From Cavia porcellus (taxonomy: Eukaryota; Chordata; Mammalia; Rodentia; Caviidae), in contig NW_026947490.1 of NCBI RefSeq assembly GCF_034190915.1, positions 67,321,494 through 67,385,493 of the forward strand: DNA of 64,000 bases, given 5' to 3'. This document shows, in pieces, positions 34,673-45,854 of this stretch. The translations under genes and the position numbers were made by a program. The notes under the pieces are model-generated. The model made no database searches. It was not told the DNA's origin and worked only from the letters and a program-made list of their open reading frames with translations. Numbering within the stretch: position 1 is the first letter of the stretch; every line of letters begins with the position of its first letter.

Positions 34673-35369
34673 TAAGAACACTTTATTTAGTCAGCGTCAG
34701 CCCCTGGAAGTACACAGAGGTGGGAGATGTGGCAGTGACTGAGACTTTCACGCCCTTCACTGTGGAGACATTATTAGAGCAATTCTTTGAGGAGTGGAAC
34801 ACAAAAAAATAATTGAGATATTGCAAGAGACAATCAGTGGAGAACGGGATCTCCAAGAAAAGCAGATACACACAGAAAGCAAATCTCTGAAGACCACTTC
34901 AACCAGAAGACACAGATAGGTTCAAACAGAGCACAACGGTCCAGTGGCTGGAGGGTGAGTGAACATGGGCAGACACTTTAACGCAAGCGTGGCTGAACAA
35001 GTGACAGTACACAGGCACATTCACCCAAATGGATAAGTACTCTGCTCTTACTTGGCCGAAATAAGCACCCCAGCTTCAAGCATGTTTCCTATGAATACTA
35101 TGGAAGTGGATGCTCCCCCAAAACATCAGAAGTGACATTTTTTCAATGTGAAAGTCACTCATAGTGAAGCAAATATGTGTGATGCAGAGAGAAGAGAATG
35201 TGGTTTAGTACAATTTTCCCAAACAAACACAATACTGTCTTTTACCAGCTTTCTGAGAACTTTGAACTGGTTTACTCTCTCTGTTTAGGGGCCTGAGAAG
35301 GCATCTGGTAGGAACTGCATGGACTTTGATCTGAAGAATTCCCTCAAGTTCCGGAGCCACTCATGAGTC
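34673..35369. other. No gene or repeat recognised
   Basis: Ordinary sequence to the right of copy B, part of which may belong to the same element. Confidence 0.35.
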
Positions 35370-35450
35370 ATCCCTTGCCAAGCACTCTACATGTAACACA
35401 GGCAACTTACAAAGCAAAGGAAAGTGAAGAAACAGAGGTATAATCATTGG
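35370..35450 (-). mobile_element. MIR-like SINE fragment, antisense
   Basis: CCAAGCACTCTACATGTAAC and GAAGAAACAGAGGTATA are remnants of the antisense MIR core. Confidence 0.45.
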
Positions 35451-36789
35451 AAAATTTCTATTTTAGTCAATCTCCTGTCGTTAGACTCAAATCAAGAAGC
35501 AAGCAGTGTAACTGTGCCACCTTAGTGTCTGATCACACAACGCAGCCAGCAACATGTTCAGCATCTTAGGCTTCTAAGGTGCGGGAAACCTTCATAGGCC
35601 ACTTGGACATTGTTAAAAAGGTATTTTCGACCCTGCTGAGCTCAGCAGCGCTTTGGCAGCCTGTGCAGAAATACGGACTCTGACTCCCCAGTTTAGATGA
35701 TTTTTATCACCTCTCTGTTCACCTTAACTCCAGACTTCCCTGGCTCATAAAGCAGCTCGTGCAAACAAATGATCCCTATTTGCAAGCATGCTAAATTGAG
35801 AAATAAGTCAGTGTATGGAAGGGGAAGGGGTGGAAAGGCATAGAAGTTGGCCTCAATTTTTCATAAGTCCATACATATGATAAAGACCACGTAGAAACAC
35901 CAGCCAGTGTGATGAAGAGGTTCACCACATCTGCACTTGGTAGGACTGTTCTTGAGTTCCCTTCATGCTTTCCTCTGTAAACACAAGGCATTTTAAAGGA
36001 CTCAATTAACACTACGCTTTTCTTTTACCACCTTTCCTGCCGTGTTTTGCCCTCTGTCGGCGATATGGAAGCATGTAAATATGTTCTGGAAACTGGCTAA
36101 GAGAAAGTCAGGTTAGAGAAAGATTTTGCTTGGAGTTAGTGAACTGTTTCCGTGTGCTTCACAGTAAAGCTAGGGGAGAAATGCTTCCAGAAATGCTCTT
36201 ATCACACACTGCTCTAACTCCTCGGCACTGGTTGTGACCTGAAACATCACAGTCAGGGTTTCAGGATAGCTTAGACATATCTCCCACTTCCTGGCACCAG
36301 AGCCATATGAGTAATGGTGGACAGACGTGAGTTACATGCACGGAGCCAGAAGCTAGTCTGCCAAAAGGTCTCCAAAGATTAGACACGCCACTCTCCAAGC
36401 AGAGGATTTGCTTAAGGAACAGCTAGAAAAAGCCTTCTCCAGATGGACATTGGTCTTAAAATTTTATATGTGATTTACTAGGATTGAAAGAAACGCTTTC
36501 AAATCGTCTATAACCTAATGCAAATTACCATAAATTATGCTGGAGGAAAGAGATGCCTTACGCTCTTTTCTATGCAGAAAAATAAAAAAGAAAAAATTGC
36601 CCTATGAAAAGTAATCAGATGGAATGCAGCTAAAAATAGAGTTCTGCAAGGCAATCACAACTTTCGGATTTTGTAGCATCTATGACGATCAGAGCATGTG
36701 ATTAGGGTCTCCAAAGGAGTCCATGCAAATGAGCAGGTCCTGAGGCTTTGGTTTATTGACTTCAAGACTGACTGCTTCCAAGCACTCAA
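35451..36789. other. No gene or repeat recognised
   Basis: Ordinary sequence. The part near 36260-36430 may be an old transposon fossil but lacks a diagnostic motif. Confidence 0.35.
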
Positions 36790-36990
36790 GCTGCCTCCAC
36801 AGAACCCCGTATAGACTTCTCCTGTGGCCCAGTCATGGTGTGATCATCATCACTTATTTGTTTCATGAAGCTATGAGGCAGGAACCACATGTGTTATTGG
36901 TATCTCCAGAAGTTGTCACAATGCCTTGTGCCAAGAAGTAAACCAAGAAGGTTAGAATGAATGAATGGATGAATGAATGAATGAAATACC
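36790..36990 (+). mobile_element. L2 LINE, 3' terminus with (GAAT)n
   Basis: TATTGGTATCTCCAGAAG, CACAATGCCTTGTGCC and the closing GAATGAATGAATGGATGAATG series fit the last bases of L2, whose 3' end is made of GAAT-type units. Confidence 0.55.
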
Positions 36991-37822
36991 TTCCTACTGA
37001 AAGAAGAGATGGCTTTGAGGTGGTCCAAGGATCTCTTCCCTCACTGGCCACCAGAGGGAGTGGTTGGGTGGTGCAGGATGATGGGTAGCTAGGATGGGTA
37101 GAAGCGAGTGGTAGGAAGAGCTTCAACCAGTAATTCTTTGAAAGGATACTTGAAGTCAAGTTTTCATAGCTCTGGACACAAGAAAGGCAAGATGGGCCTT
37201 GTACAATCCAGCAAAGTGAGTCTGCAAATGAAAGTTGAAAAAGAACTTTGGAGAATCACAGGATTGGCAAGCCACCTCTGTTTCCAACGTTTCTATGACT
37301 GAGCCTTTGATGATGGCTAACATAGGGAGTATTCTGGAAACACCACGCCCAGGTCTGTGCCTTGTATTTATAGAGCTTTTAGCACAAAGGCATTTTCATC
37401 AAAGCACTTTAAATGCTGGGCACACCCTGTCACACACATGAGCTCCATGAAAGGAGCTGCAACTTGACAGCAGCCCATGGTCTGGGCTGGCAAACAGAAA
37501 AGCTTCAGGACACACTCCCTGGCCACCAGGAAGCAGCCCAGCTTGAAACCTGTGGGGAGAATGGCATCAGGTAGGGCCAGGCAAGTCCCTGTTAAGGGGC
37601 CTTGCCCTGCGTTTCCCGAAGGAAATCTAGTCTTAATGAATACTGCATGCTGCCCATGTGCTGAACCACATGGGAGTGGGAGGTCCAGTCCAACAGCACA
37701 CCCTAGTTCCAAAGGTCTGAAACACGGACTTGCAGGCATACTGTGTCTCTAGGAAAGTCACTGTTCCTGGTTTCTTTTCTTTATCTGAAAAACAATGTCC
37801 AACTCCAGTGCCTGCAAGGTAC
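36991..37822. other. No gene recognised, possible MIR3-like piece
   Basis: TTTATAGAGCTTTTAGCACAAAGG near 37370 is reminiscent of an old SINE core. The two facing frames at 37368-37752 have no recognisable domain. Confidence 0.3.
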
Positions 37823-37827
37823 CACCA

Positions 37828-37836
37828 GAGAATTTT
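37828..37836. repeat. Target-site duplication of ID, left
   Basis: GAGAATTTT, repeated at 37923-37931. Confidence 0.7.
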
Positions 37837-37922
37837 CCTTTTTATCGGTACCAGGGATCAAACTCACAACTACCTGCTTGCAAGGCAGGCGCTTATGCCG
37901 CTGAGCTAAATCCCCAGCCCCT
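37837..37922 (-). mobile_element. ID SINE, antisense, near-complete
   Basis: Reverse complement of the same subtype as the copy at 6203: CGGTACCAGGGATCAAACTC, CCTGCTTGCAAGGCAGGCGC, TTATGCCGCTGAGCTAAATC, CCCAGCCCC. Flanked by 9 bp duplications. Confidence 0.93.
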
Positions 37923-37931
37923 GAGAATTTT
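37923..37931. repeat. Target-site duplication of ID, right
   Basis: GAGAATTTT, partner of 37828-37836. Confidence 0.7.
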
Positions 37932-38009
37932 TTAAAAACATGATTCCCACTGTTCAACTCATCATGGAAACCTCAGTCAGTTTCTTCCCATGAAGCCAGC
38001 TAAATTTGC

Positions 38010-38200
38010 TCCTCACAGGTCTAAGTTTCAATTTTACTTCCTGTTGGCTGTTACCTTGAAGTTTCTAATGTCCTCCTCTGTAAAGTGGAGACCATTGCTT
38101 ACCTCACATATTGCTATGGGAACAAGTAGAACAGATGAAAAACGTTAGTCTTACTGGATGATGATTGTGAGCATGAGTGTGATAAGGGTGTTGTTTAGTG
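38010..38200 (+). mobile_element. MIR-like SINE
   Basis: TCCTCCTCTGTAAAGTGGAGACC, TTGCTTACCTCACATATTGC and an AACAGATGAAAAACGTTAG-type part keep the MIR core order. Confidence 0.6.
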
Positions 38201-38454
38201 CTACTTTCACCATTCTTGGTAACATTATTCCCTCCTAGACAAGGTCCCTAATCCTGAATATACATTCTTGGTCAGCACCCAGTGCCCTGACTGTACCCTA
38301 TATTTATGGTACAAAAACATTAATAAACACATGGTGTTAAGCCTGTGTACTAGGTTATAGAATGAAACGAATTAGAAAAGTTGGAAAGCAGATACATAAA
38401 AGAAGGGAACTATCATTATGGAGATAAGATTTTGCTTGAAAACATTCTATTTGC
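38201..38454. other. AT-rich sequence, nothing recognised
   Basis: Short gap between MIR and MaLR copies. Confidence 0.3.
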
Positions 38455-38810
38455 ATCAGCCAACTTTCTGTTATTGTAACAAATGTTTGAGATCATCAAC
38501 TTTAGAAGATGACCAGTTTATTTTGGCTCACAGTTTTGGAGATTCAGTCCATGGTTAGATTGATCCAGTGTTTTTGGGCCTGTGGCAAGGCAGTTAACCA
38601 CGGTGAGGAGCAGCTAGTGGAACAAGCCACACATCTCATAGTTTCTGGCTAGCCAAAGGGGGAGGAGAAAGGTCCCTTATGGCCTTCAAGACTAAATCTC
38701 TAGAAGACCTCCCACTCTGAGTCACCGGTAAGGTTTCCACTACTTTCCAATAGTGTCAAGCCGGGGATTAAACCTCTGGAGGACACTCAAGATTCAAGAA
38801 CAGCAGCATT
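38455..38810 (-). mobile_element. MaLR-type LTR, antisense
   Basis: CTTTCTGTTATTGTAACAAATG, GTTTATTTTGGCTCACAGTTTTGG, GATTCAGTCCATGGTTAG, TTTTTGGGCCTGTGGCAAGGC and the GACACTCAAGATTCAAGA end agree with a rodent MaLR LTR read in antisense. Same family as 51345, 55055 and, more distantly, 60432. Confidence 0.8.
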
Positions 38811-39746
38811 TAACTACCCAGGTCGTAGAAGGTGTGTGTTGAGAGCTGTGAGGTAGCTTCAGGGCTGATCAGTTAGTTCTTGCCTCAAAAGATGAGAGCT
38901 TTTGCTCTTTCCTGGTGTAGCATCCACAGTAAATGTTCATGAGGAGTTGGCCCTGGCTGAGTTTTGTTTTTTCCCAGTTTCCATGATCACAGCTGACTGC
39001 AGCTGCCAGAAGACCATAGCAGATCAGGAAGAGGTACTCAGCTGACCCCATCCTGTGACGTTTCCCCCATACACCAACGGTTCATGTAGGTAACCTTGGG
39101 AGCACAGACAATGATAAAACGGAGTAAAAGTAGGAAGTGGTGACTTCTAAATGTTCGTTATCTTGCTTTTTAATATAATTTAGTGATTTATTTATTTATT
39201 TATTTAAATTTTTAATAATAGTTGTGCCTAACTGGTGATTTGGAAAATTCCTGGAAATGCTCCCTCTTGTGATTTCACAAGCCAGCTCTGGCATACCAAT
39301 GAGGCAGTTGCGGAAATCCAGAGGAGCAAGACTTAGACCAAGCTGTTAGTTGGGAAGTGAACCAAAGAGGTTGGATTTTGGAAGTGCATAGCCTGAAAGA
39401 CAGAGAGGAGATTAGCCAGGAGGCCACACAGAAGAGAAGAGACAAAGAGAAATCAAAGGTTTTTATCACAGGGTACATTTGTCTTACTCTCTGCCCCTAC
39501 TCCAGCGTTCCCACAGGGCCCGGATGGTGAGCAAGCAGACCTTGTCTGCATCTGGACTCTCCCTTCCAGAGGTGGGTCCAGCTCCACACCACGGGAGAGC
39601 TCTGAGACTGAACACACTCTGTCATCTCCTCTACATAGTGAAGACTATGATATAATTTTTACTTTCCATTAACCCAGTTTTCTAAACTAGGTTAGAAACT
39701 CTTTGTGTAAAACAGTGTGCCTATTTTATTTCCGTAAGCAACACAT
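38811..39746. other. No gene or repeat recognised
   Basis: Ordinary sequence. A TTTA-rich stretch lies near 39190. Confidence 0.35.
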
Positions 39747-39875
39747 AGAGGGGAAAAAGAGATGAGAGAAGAGGGAGAAAAAAATGTGGAGGAGGAAGGC
39801 AAGAAGGAGAGAAAAAGGAAAGAAGAAGAAACAAGGAGAGGAGGAGGAGGAAGGTGGGAGGGCAGGCAGGCAGGC
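39747..39875. repeat. Purine-rich (GA/GGA)n tract
   Basis: Strand-asymmetric G/A run with one or two breaks, ending in (GGCA)n. Low-complexity frames on both strands are artefacts. Confidence 0.85.
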
Positions 39876-41139
39876 ACTGGAGGTGGATGTCCGCTAAGCA
39901 GAGGTTCTGCACTCTCCTGCTCATTCTCTGTCTACCAGGGGAAAGTGGAACCCTGGGGCTCCAGTGGGCTGCAAGTGCTCCGAATGCACTCTTGAGTCCA
40001 TCTGGCTCAGTGGACAATGCTTTACTTGACGGATCTCACTGGAAATAATGAGAAGGGACTCACTGGTGGCCCAGTGGGGAAACAGGAACTGTGATGACCA
40101 CTGAGGAGAAAGACACTGATGGGTGCTCTCACTTCTTGATGATGGGGCAGGTGGAGACGGTCACTGGGTCCATGGAGTATCCTGGGGCTCTGGACACTCC
40201 CAGGCTTTAAGCAGCCGAGTGGCCGAGAGAAGAGGAGACATGTCCTATTGACAGCCTTGTGGGCTCCTGCCTTGATCAATAGCAGCATTCTTCCTCTGTC
40301 TTTGGCTAAAAGCTAAAGAGACAGACTGGTGCATACGTGATCACTGGAATTTAATTATATATCACATTGATTTTTAATTAGGACTCTGGTCTGTTGGAAA
40401 TATATTTCAGCTGGTAAATGGGTTTTGCCCAGCCCAAGAGAAATGTGGAGTGCTTCATTCTTCCTGACCCTGGCTCCTCTGGGTGAGGAGGAAACCTGCC
40501 CCACAAAGACCCCCATGCAGCCAGCATTGCTTTCCTTCAACACGTGAGATGGACACCAGGGGAAGCCCCATAGACGGCCTTCGGTGTTCTTTCTAGATGA
40601 TGGCAATCAACACTGAGAAAGTCCCATCAGTTCTGATCCCTGAGCCGGCACCCTGTGGGGTGGGTCGGACACAGACTGTCCTGCCATCACATCTGCTCCA
40701 GAGCTTGCACTGGCTGACCGCATTTTCAGGCAGAGCCAAAGGAGCTTCCAGGTTCCAAGGGCAGTATCTTGTATCTTCCAGACCACCAGACAAGAGCAGT
40801 GCTAGCCAGAGACAGACTATGAGTCCAGGGACAGGGTCCAGTCCTGGGTGGGTGGGGGGGGGGGCACAGAGGGTGGTGCTTGCACAGAAGGCCTCAGAGA
40901 CAGACATTGATACTGACCTCCAGAATCCCTAGTTTCCTTCAGAGTTGCTCTGGGAACTAACAGAGTCACACAAGCTGGGTCAGATAGGGCCCAGCCAGCG
41001 CTGCTGACCAAGGCCCTGCTCACCACCCACGTGATCATGATGCCTTCCGGCAAGAGGCTGACTTACACAGTACTACAGGTATGCCTCTATCTGTAACAGA
41101 GTTACAACTTAGAAGCTAAAAACACCATAAATTGAGTGG
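39876..41139. other. Unique-looking sequence with a G run
   Basis: No gene recognised. GGGTGGGTGGGG... at 40845-40864 is a candidate G-quadruplex. Overlapping frames around 40593-41053 are shadows in GC-rich sequence. Confidence 0.35.
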
Positions 41140-41316
41140 GTGCGTGGCATACTCTGGGTGACTGAGGCAGAAAGAAAGCAAGTTCCAGCCCATCCTGAGC
41201 ACCTTAGCAAGACCTTGTTTCAAAGTAAACAACAAAACAGGGTTGGGGATGTAGCTCAGTGTGGAGGCCCTGGATTCAATCTCCAGTACTGCAAAAAAAA
41301 AAAAAAGGATGGAAAT
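41140..41316 (+). mobile_element. B1-dID dimeric SINE
   Basis: Sense B1 half (GGGTGCGTGGCATACTCTGG, GACTGAGGCAGAAAGAAAGC, AAGACCTTGTTTCAAAG) then an ID half (GGGTTGGGGATGTAGCTCAG, CCCTGGATTCAATCTCCAGT) and a poly-A run. Order B1 then ID is diagnostic of the dimer. The long plus-strand frame here lies wholly in the SINE and is not a gene. Confidence 0.9.
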
Positions 41317-42089
41317 AAGGAAGAAAGGAAGGAAAAGGGAGGGAGGGAAAAAGAGGGAAAGTTGGAAATGTACTGTGTATCTCCTTACCCACCAGCTGCT
41401 GCAGCTCAGCACCCAACACACTGCAGAGGGTCAGCATCTCTGTCCTCTCATGATCCCAGAGCTGTCCACCTGCCTGCATCTGAAGAGAATAGTGTGCTGC
41501 ACCTCACTCATCCAGGGAAAGATTCAAACTCAAAATCTGAATTACTGTTTCTACTAATTGCATAACGTTTTTGCACTCTTGTAGAGTCTAAAACTTCCTG
41601 GAAGCCATCAGGAGCAGGGACCAGGGGCGGTTACAGCAGTAAGAGCGTTGCCTGGGTCATAGGCACAAAGCAGCGCTCTCCACACAGCTTGTCTGACTGA
41701 GTGACAGGTCGGAGCTGGAGGACGGGCACCTTGCAGGAAATACCCATGACCATCCTGTAACCCACGGATCTTCCCAGCCAGATCTTTGTTTTCCTGGTAA
41801 GGAGTCACAACTCAGAGGGTCTAAGCTGTGGTTGGTGATCAGCACTTCCAGGCCATGGTGTGTTCACGTCCCTCTTCTGGGCCACCTCCTTTACACCTGC
41901 CCACAGCAGCCACAGGAGCAGAGCCCCATATCCTCCCCTCTGCACTGCACCATCCCACAAGCCAAGTCTGCCATGCTGCCCCACTTCCCACCTCTGAGTA
42001 ACATTCTGCAGCCTGGAGCAAAGTAGTCCTGTCCCAACCATTTGTATGGGACCATCCTTTGCCTGGAATCTCCTTCTCTTTCTTCTAGT
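41317..42089. other. No gene recognised
   Basis: A GGAA-rich purine tail (41310-41370) follows the SINE. The rest is ordinary sequence. Confidence 0.35.
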
Positions 42090-42275
42090 TCAGCCCAACA
42101 CAGAGAACGTATTTACTGAACCTCTACTATATGCCAGGCACTGCAGTGGATACAGTCGAATCTCTGAGCGGACAAACCTTTGTCCTCGGCCTACCTACAG
42201 AGATGACCTAAGTAAATGGACTATTTCAAACATTGTGAGAAACACTGTGACAGAGAAAAGCAGAGGTAGATACTG
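42090..42275 (+). mobile_element. Ancient repeat of LINE class, unnamed
   Basis: TTACTGAACCTCTACTATATGC, CAGGCACTGCAGTGGATACA and the GGACAAACCTTTGTCCTC part match a very old mammalian repeat text (TACTATGTGCCAGGCACTG type). I cannot be sure of the family. Confidence 0.45.
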
Positions 42276-42639
42276 AAGCACACAAGAGGGATCCCCCAAA
42301 CCAGCACTGGCTGGGTGGATCCCTGGGTTACAGGATGGTCATGAGTATATCCTTCAAGGTGCCCGTCCTCCAGAGCTTAGCTGCAGTGCCGACTTGTGCT
42401 GCCACCATATCTGTCATCTAGTTCTCTCTTGTCTCTGCCTACCTTCTTCATGCTGGGCTGCATATTTTTATCTCAAGCACTGGGTTAGCACTACAGCCAG
42501 ACCAAGTTCCAGACAGGAGCAAAGATTCCCTCACCCTAATCTTCCAACGTATACTGAGTACTCCGTCATAGCTGGAGACTAATGGAGACCTTGGTATAAT
42601 TAGCACACGCTTACCTAGACACCCTAGGACATGTTATCA
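42276..42639. other. No gene or repeat recognised
   Basis: Ordinary sequence. Confidence 0.35.
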
Positions 42640-43135
42640 TGTTATGCAGTCCCTCAGACTACTAAGTCATGCTCACCCTAATGAAAAAGTCCCCTTCCCT
42701 AAAACCTAACTACCAAGGAAGGAATGTATATTAAGGGGGCTGATCACAGCTCCCCTAGAATCCAGGAGGGATAAGAATAGAATGCCAAAATGGAGACATT
42801 ATCCTGGATTATGTGGGTGGGACCTAGATATAAACACAAGTACCATAAGCAGGAAGTCTCAGACAGAAAAAGCCAAGGCAATATGACCATGGAATCAGCG
42901 ACTGAAGTGACTGACACTGAATCTAAAAGCCAAGAAGGCTGGAGATAACAAGGTAGAGAAGGTCCCCCAGACCCTCCAGGGAGAGCTACACCCCACCAGC
43001 ACCTGATCTTGGCCTTCTGGCAAGAGAACACTTCTGAATGCCTATGAGAAAATCGCCCCTGCTTTGTTTTAAGCTACCATTGTCATATTTTGTTGGGGCA
43101 GCCGCGCAAAGCTAACCCGAGTGTCTAGGAATTTA
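42640..43135 (+). mobile_element. MLT1-type MaLR LTR
   Basis: GAGACATTATCCTGGATTATGTGGGTGGGACC is the MLT1 hallmark. It is followed by ATATGACCATGG, CACCAGCACCTGATCTTGGCC, TTGTTTTAAGCTACCATTGTC and TTTTGTTGGGGCAGC in the right order. Sense orientation. Confidence 0.85.
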
Positions 43136-43753
43136 AAGGTGGCAGTGGGAACATCATGAGCTCAGGCTGGAGGACACCAGGGCAGCATTCCCCAGGCACT
43201 CAGGGGCCAGTGAACTCCTTTCACGATGGCTTAGCCCTGAGCCACCGTCAGACCCAGTTTTCAGCTTTTCGAAGAGAAATGGCAAAGTTTTCAGGTATGA
43301 GTTGTGCTTTTCTCCCTTACTTTCCTCTCCACAGTGCCTGAGGCCTTAGGGACAGCGAGGTTGCTGCCCAGTCCTCTCCTCCAGCTGGGCTGCTGTCTGA
43401 GCCAGAGCGCTTTATCTTTCCACTGGGTTTCTCTGAGCTTGCAGTCAGCTGGCTGCTACAAGAGCGTGAGCGAAATCAGGTGAGAAAGTTCAACTGATGA
43501 GAATGTAGCTGGTCTGCACTGTTTGCTGCAGTGATTTGAATCCAGAAACTTTTACACCATTAAACAAAGATCCCAGCACAATCCCCAAATAGAGATGACT
43601 TACTGCTCACCCTTAGGGTGCTGAGGGAACATTTCAAACAAGTGAGCTGAGCACTGGAAAAGAACCATGACTCCTCCCTGGGCTGAGAGATCCCTACACA
43701 GCTGCCCTGCCAGGTCTCAGTGAGACAGAAACCCTAAGTGTTGTAAAAACAAA
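43136..43753. other. No gene or repeat recognised
   Basis: Ordinary sequence. Confidence 0.35.
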
Positions 43754-43761
43754 GGCTCAGA
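43754..43761. repeat. Target-site duplication of ID, left
   Basis: GGCTCAGA, repeated at 43873-43880. Confidence 0.65.
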
Positions 43762-43762
43762 A

Positions 43763-43872
43763 GGCCGGGGATTAGCTCGGTGGCATAAGCACCTGCCCGG
43801 CAAGTGCAAGGTATAAGTTTGATGCCTGGTACCCAAAAATAATTAAATAATGACAATAATAATAATAATAAT
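43763..43872 (+). mobile_element. ID SINE with (AAT)n tail
   Basis: GGCCGGGGATTAGCTCGGTG, GCATAAGCACCTGCCCGGCAAG, TTTGATGCCTGGTACCC, then an AATA-rich tail that has grown into an (AAT)n array. Confidence 0.9.
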
Positions 43873-43880
43873 GGCTCAGA

Positions 43881-45854
43881 GGGCAATTAATCCTTTGCTT
43901 TTCTACCTCTTTACTCTGATTTCCTGAGTATCTACTTTAAATAGAGATGTAAGCCTGGGAGAGTTTGGGAGTCCTCATGAAAGCGGGCACAGGTGTATGC
44001 TCTCCCCACCTCTGTCCCCACTACTATTAAATGTGGACAGGCTGCCTGTGGCTCCCGGGAAACTTGCCAGGGCATATGTGATAAAGGGAGGCATCTGCTG
44101 GAGGGATACAGAGGAAAGGAAGGCGACCAGGAGGTGACACTGCGAGGCTTCTGTTTCTAAACTGCTGCCGCCTTGGGCTGCTTGGCGACAGGGTCAGCAA
44201 AGGGCATGTGGTGGCATTGTTCCAGCTTACATCTGCATCAGGACAGGCGGCACAGAGTCATCAGTTGTCACCCCTACAGTGTCTGAAAATATAAAATAGC
44301 CATGCAAGAGGTTCAGATCTGTAAAATGGGGCCTTTGCATTCAGATGGAAAGGACCTAATACTCAGGTCAGGAGCCTACATGTGTAGCAGTGTCAAGGCT
44401 GCATGAAATAATTCCTGGATTCCTTTACGATTAGCTCCTCCTATAAGATATTGTAACTTTCCATGTGAGACATATTTACATTTAATCTGTCTTCAGATGC
44501 TGCAAAGAGCATTGCTACTGTCTTTTGCACAGGAGCTATTCTCCTGTCTTCTCTTCTACAATGGAGTGTGTGAAACCTGTTTTCAATCTCTAGCTCCTTC
44601 CGTGACAACTGGGATCTGCTTAGCCATCTGGAGACCTCAGCTTTCTTAAATGGGTGCAAAAGAACTGAAACTTCTTGTTCCCATGGCCAAAAACATTTAT
44701 ATATAATTATGTACAGAAAAATCTATGCAGCATCAAAAAAAGTATTTCTGTTCATATCCTGACATTTTTGTTTCTTTGAAGTTCATAAATGTTTACCTTC
44801 ATTTTATTAACTTTAACATGCAATTAAATTTTTTAAAAACCCAGAATTTTACAAGAAATAGCAAATTTTTGGATGTTTATCCAAAGTATTCCCAGCGAGG
44901 GTCTGGAAAGGAGGGAACAACTGGGTGATGTCAGAGTAGAAACTCAGATCTGATGATGCCACAGATAAAAGTGACAAATCTACCTCAAAACCTGTTAAGT
45001 CCTGGAGAGCCCCAGGTGAGTAAAATTCTAAGCAATCATTGGTGCAACTAACTGCTCCCCCGGTCCAGTCCTAATGTTAATGCTTCTAAAACTATTTATC
45101 TCCTGTTTATTCTCCACTATGAAATGCAGTAAATACAGTTCACATTATTCACATTGACCTGATTCTTCTGCCTCAGGGATTTCTTCTTTTTTCAGTTATC
45201 CAAGCAAATATCTGTCTCTCCCATTCCATATGAACACATCTTTTTGTGACATCTAGAAGGGCTTTTATCTGCACACAGGGCATTGCTGCTGGGAGCCTGG
45301 GGCTGGGAGAGGCTCCACTGGGAGGGCACCGAGTGGCTTCTCTGGAGACCCACATGGTTATAGGTAGAGGCTAGTAGTGAACTCCCATCCATCAGCTGAC
45401 GCTGGCCTAGTGCACAGACACCTCATCTGTAACAATGACAAATCATGAATAATTTTAGTTTTGAAAGCACTTGTTCTCCCAGGAGCACTGGATGCATTGT
45501 ATGTACTGTTTTGCTTGTTAGCTTGAAATTTCTGAAATTTGACTTTCAAAAGGCACACATAGATCTTACTGTGATTTGTTCCAGGCCCACAGGCATAAGC
45601 CACAGATTACTAATTTCCCTAGGTTTCTGAAAACAAAGATGAGGGCAAATCCTTCATTACGAGGTGAGCACTGTTAGGGCTACGAAGAGGAACCAGCCAA
45701 AGGGTTAGGGTTTTGCCTTCTTTTCCCTGTAGAACAAGTAGGTTAAAACACATCACAGCTAAGAAACATCCGGACATCAGGAGCACATTAATTAATAACC
45801 AGGAGTGCGGAGGACCCCTGCATGGCTCTGGCCCAGCAGTCAGCTGTGTTTGGC
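43881..45854. other. No gene or repeat recognised
   Basis: Moderately AT-rich unique sequence. No frame has a recognisable domain. Confidence 0.4.

Noticed and set aside
41140..41565. 141-codon plus-strand frame
   Set aside because: It lies mostly within a B1-dID SINE and its A-rich tail.
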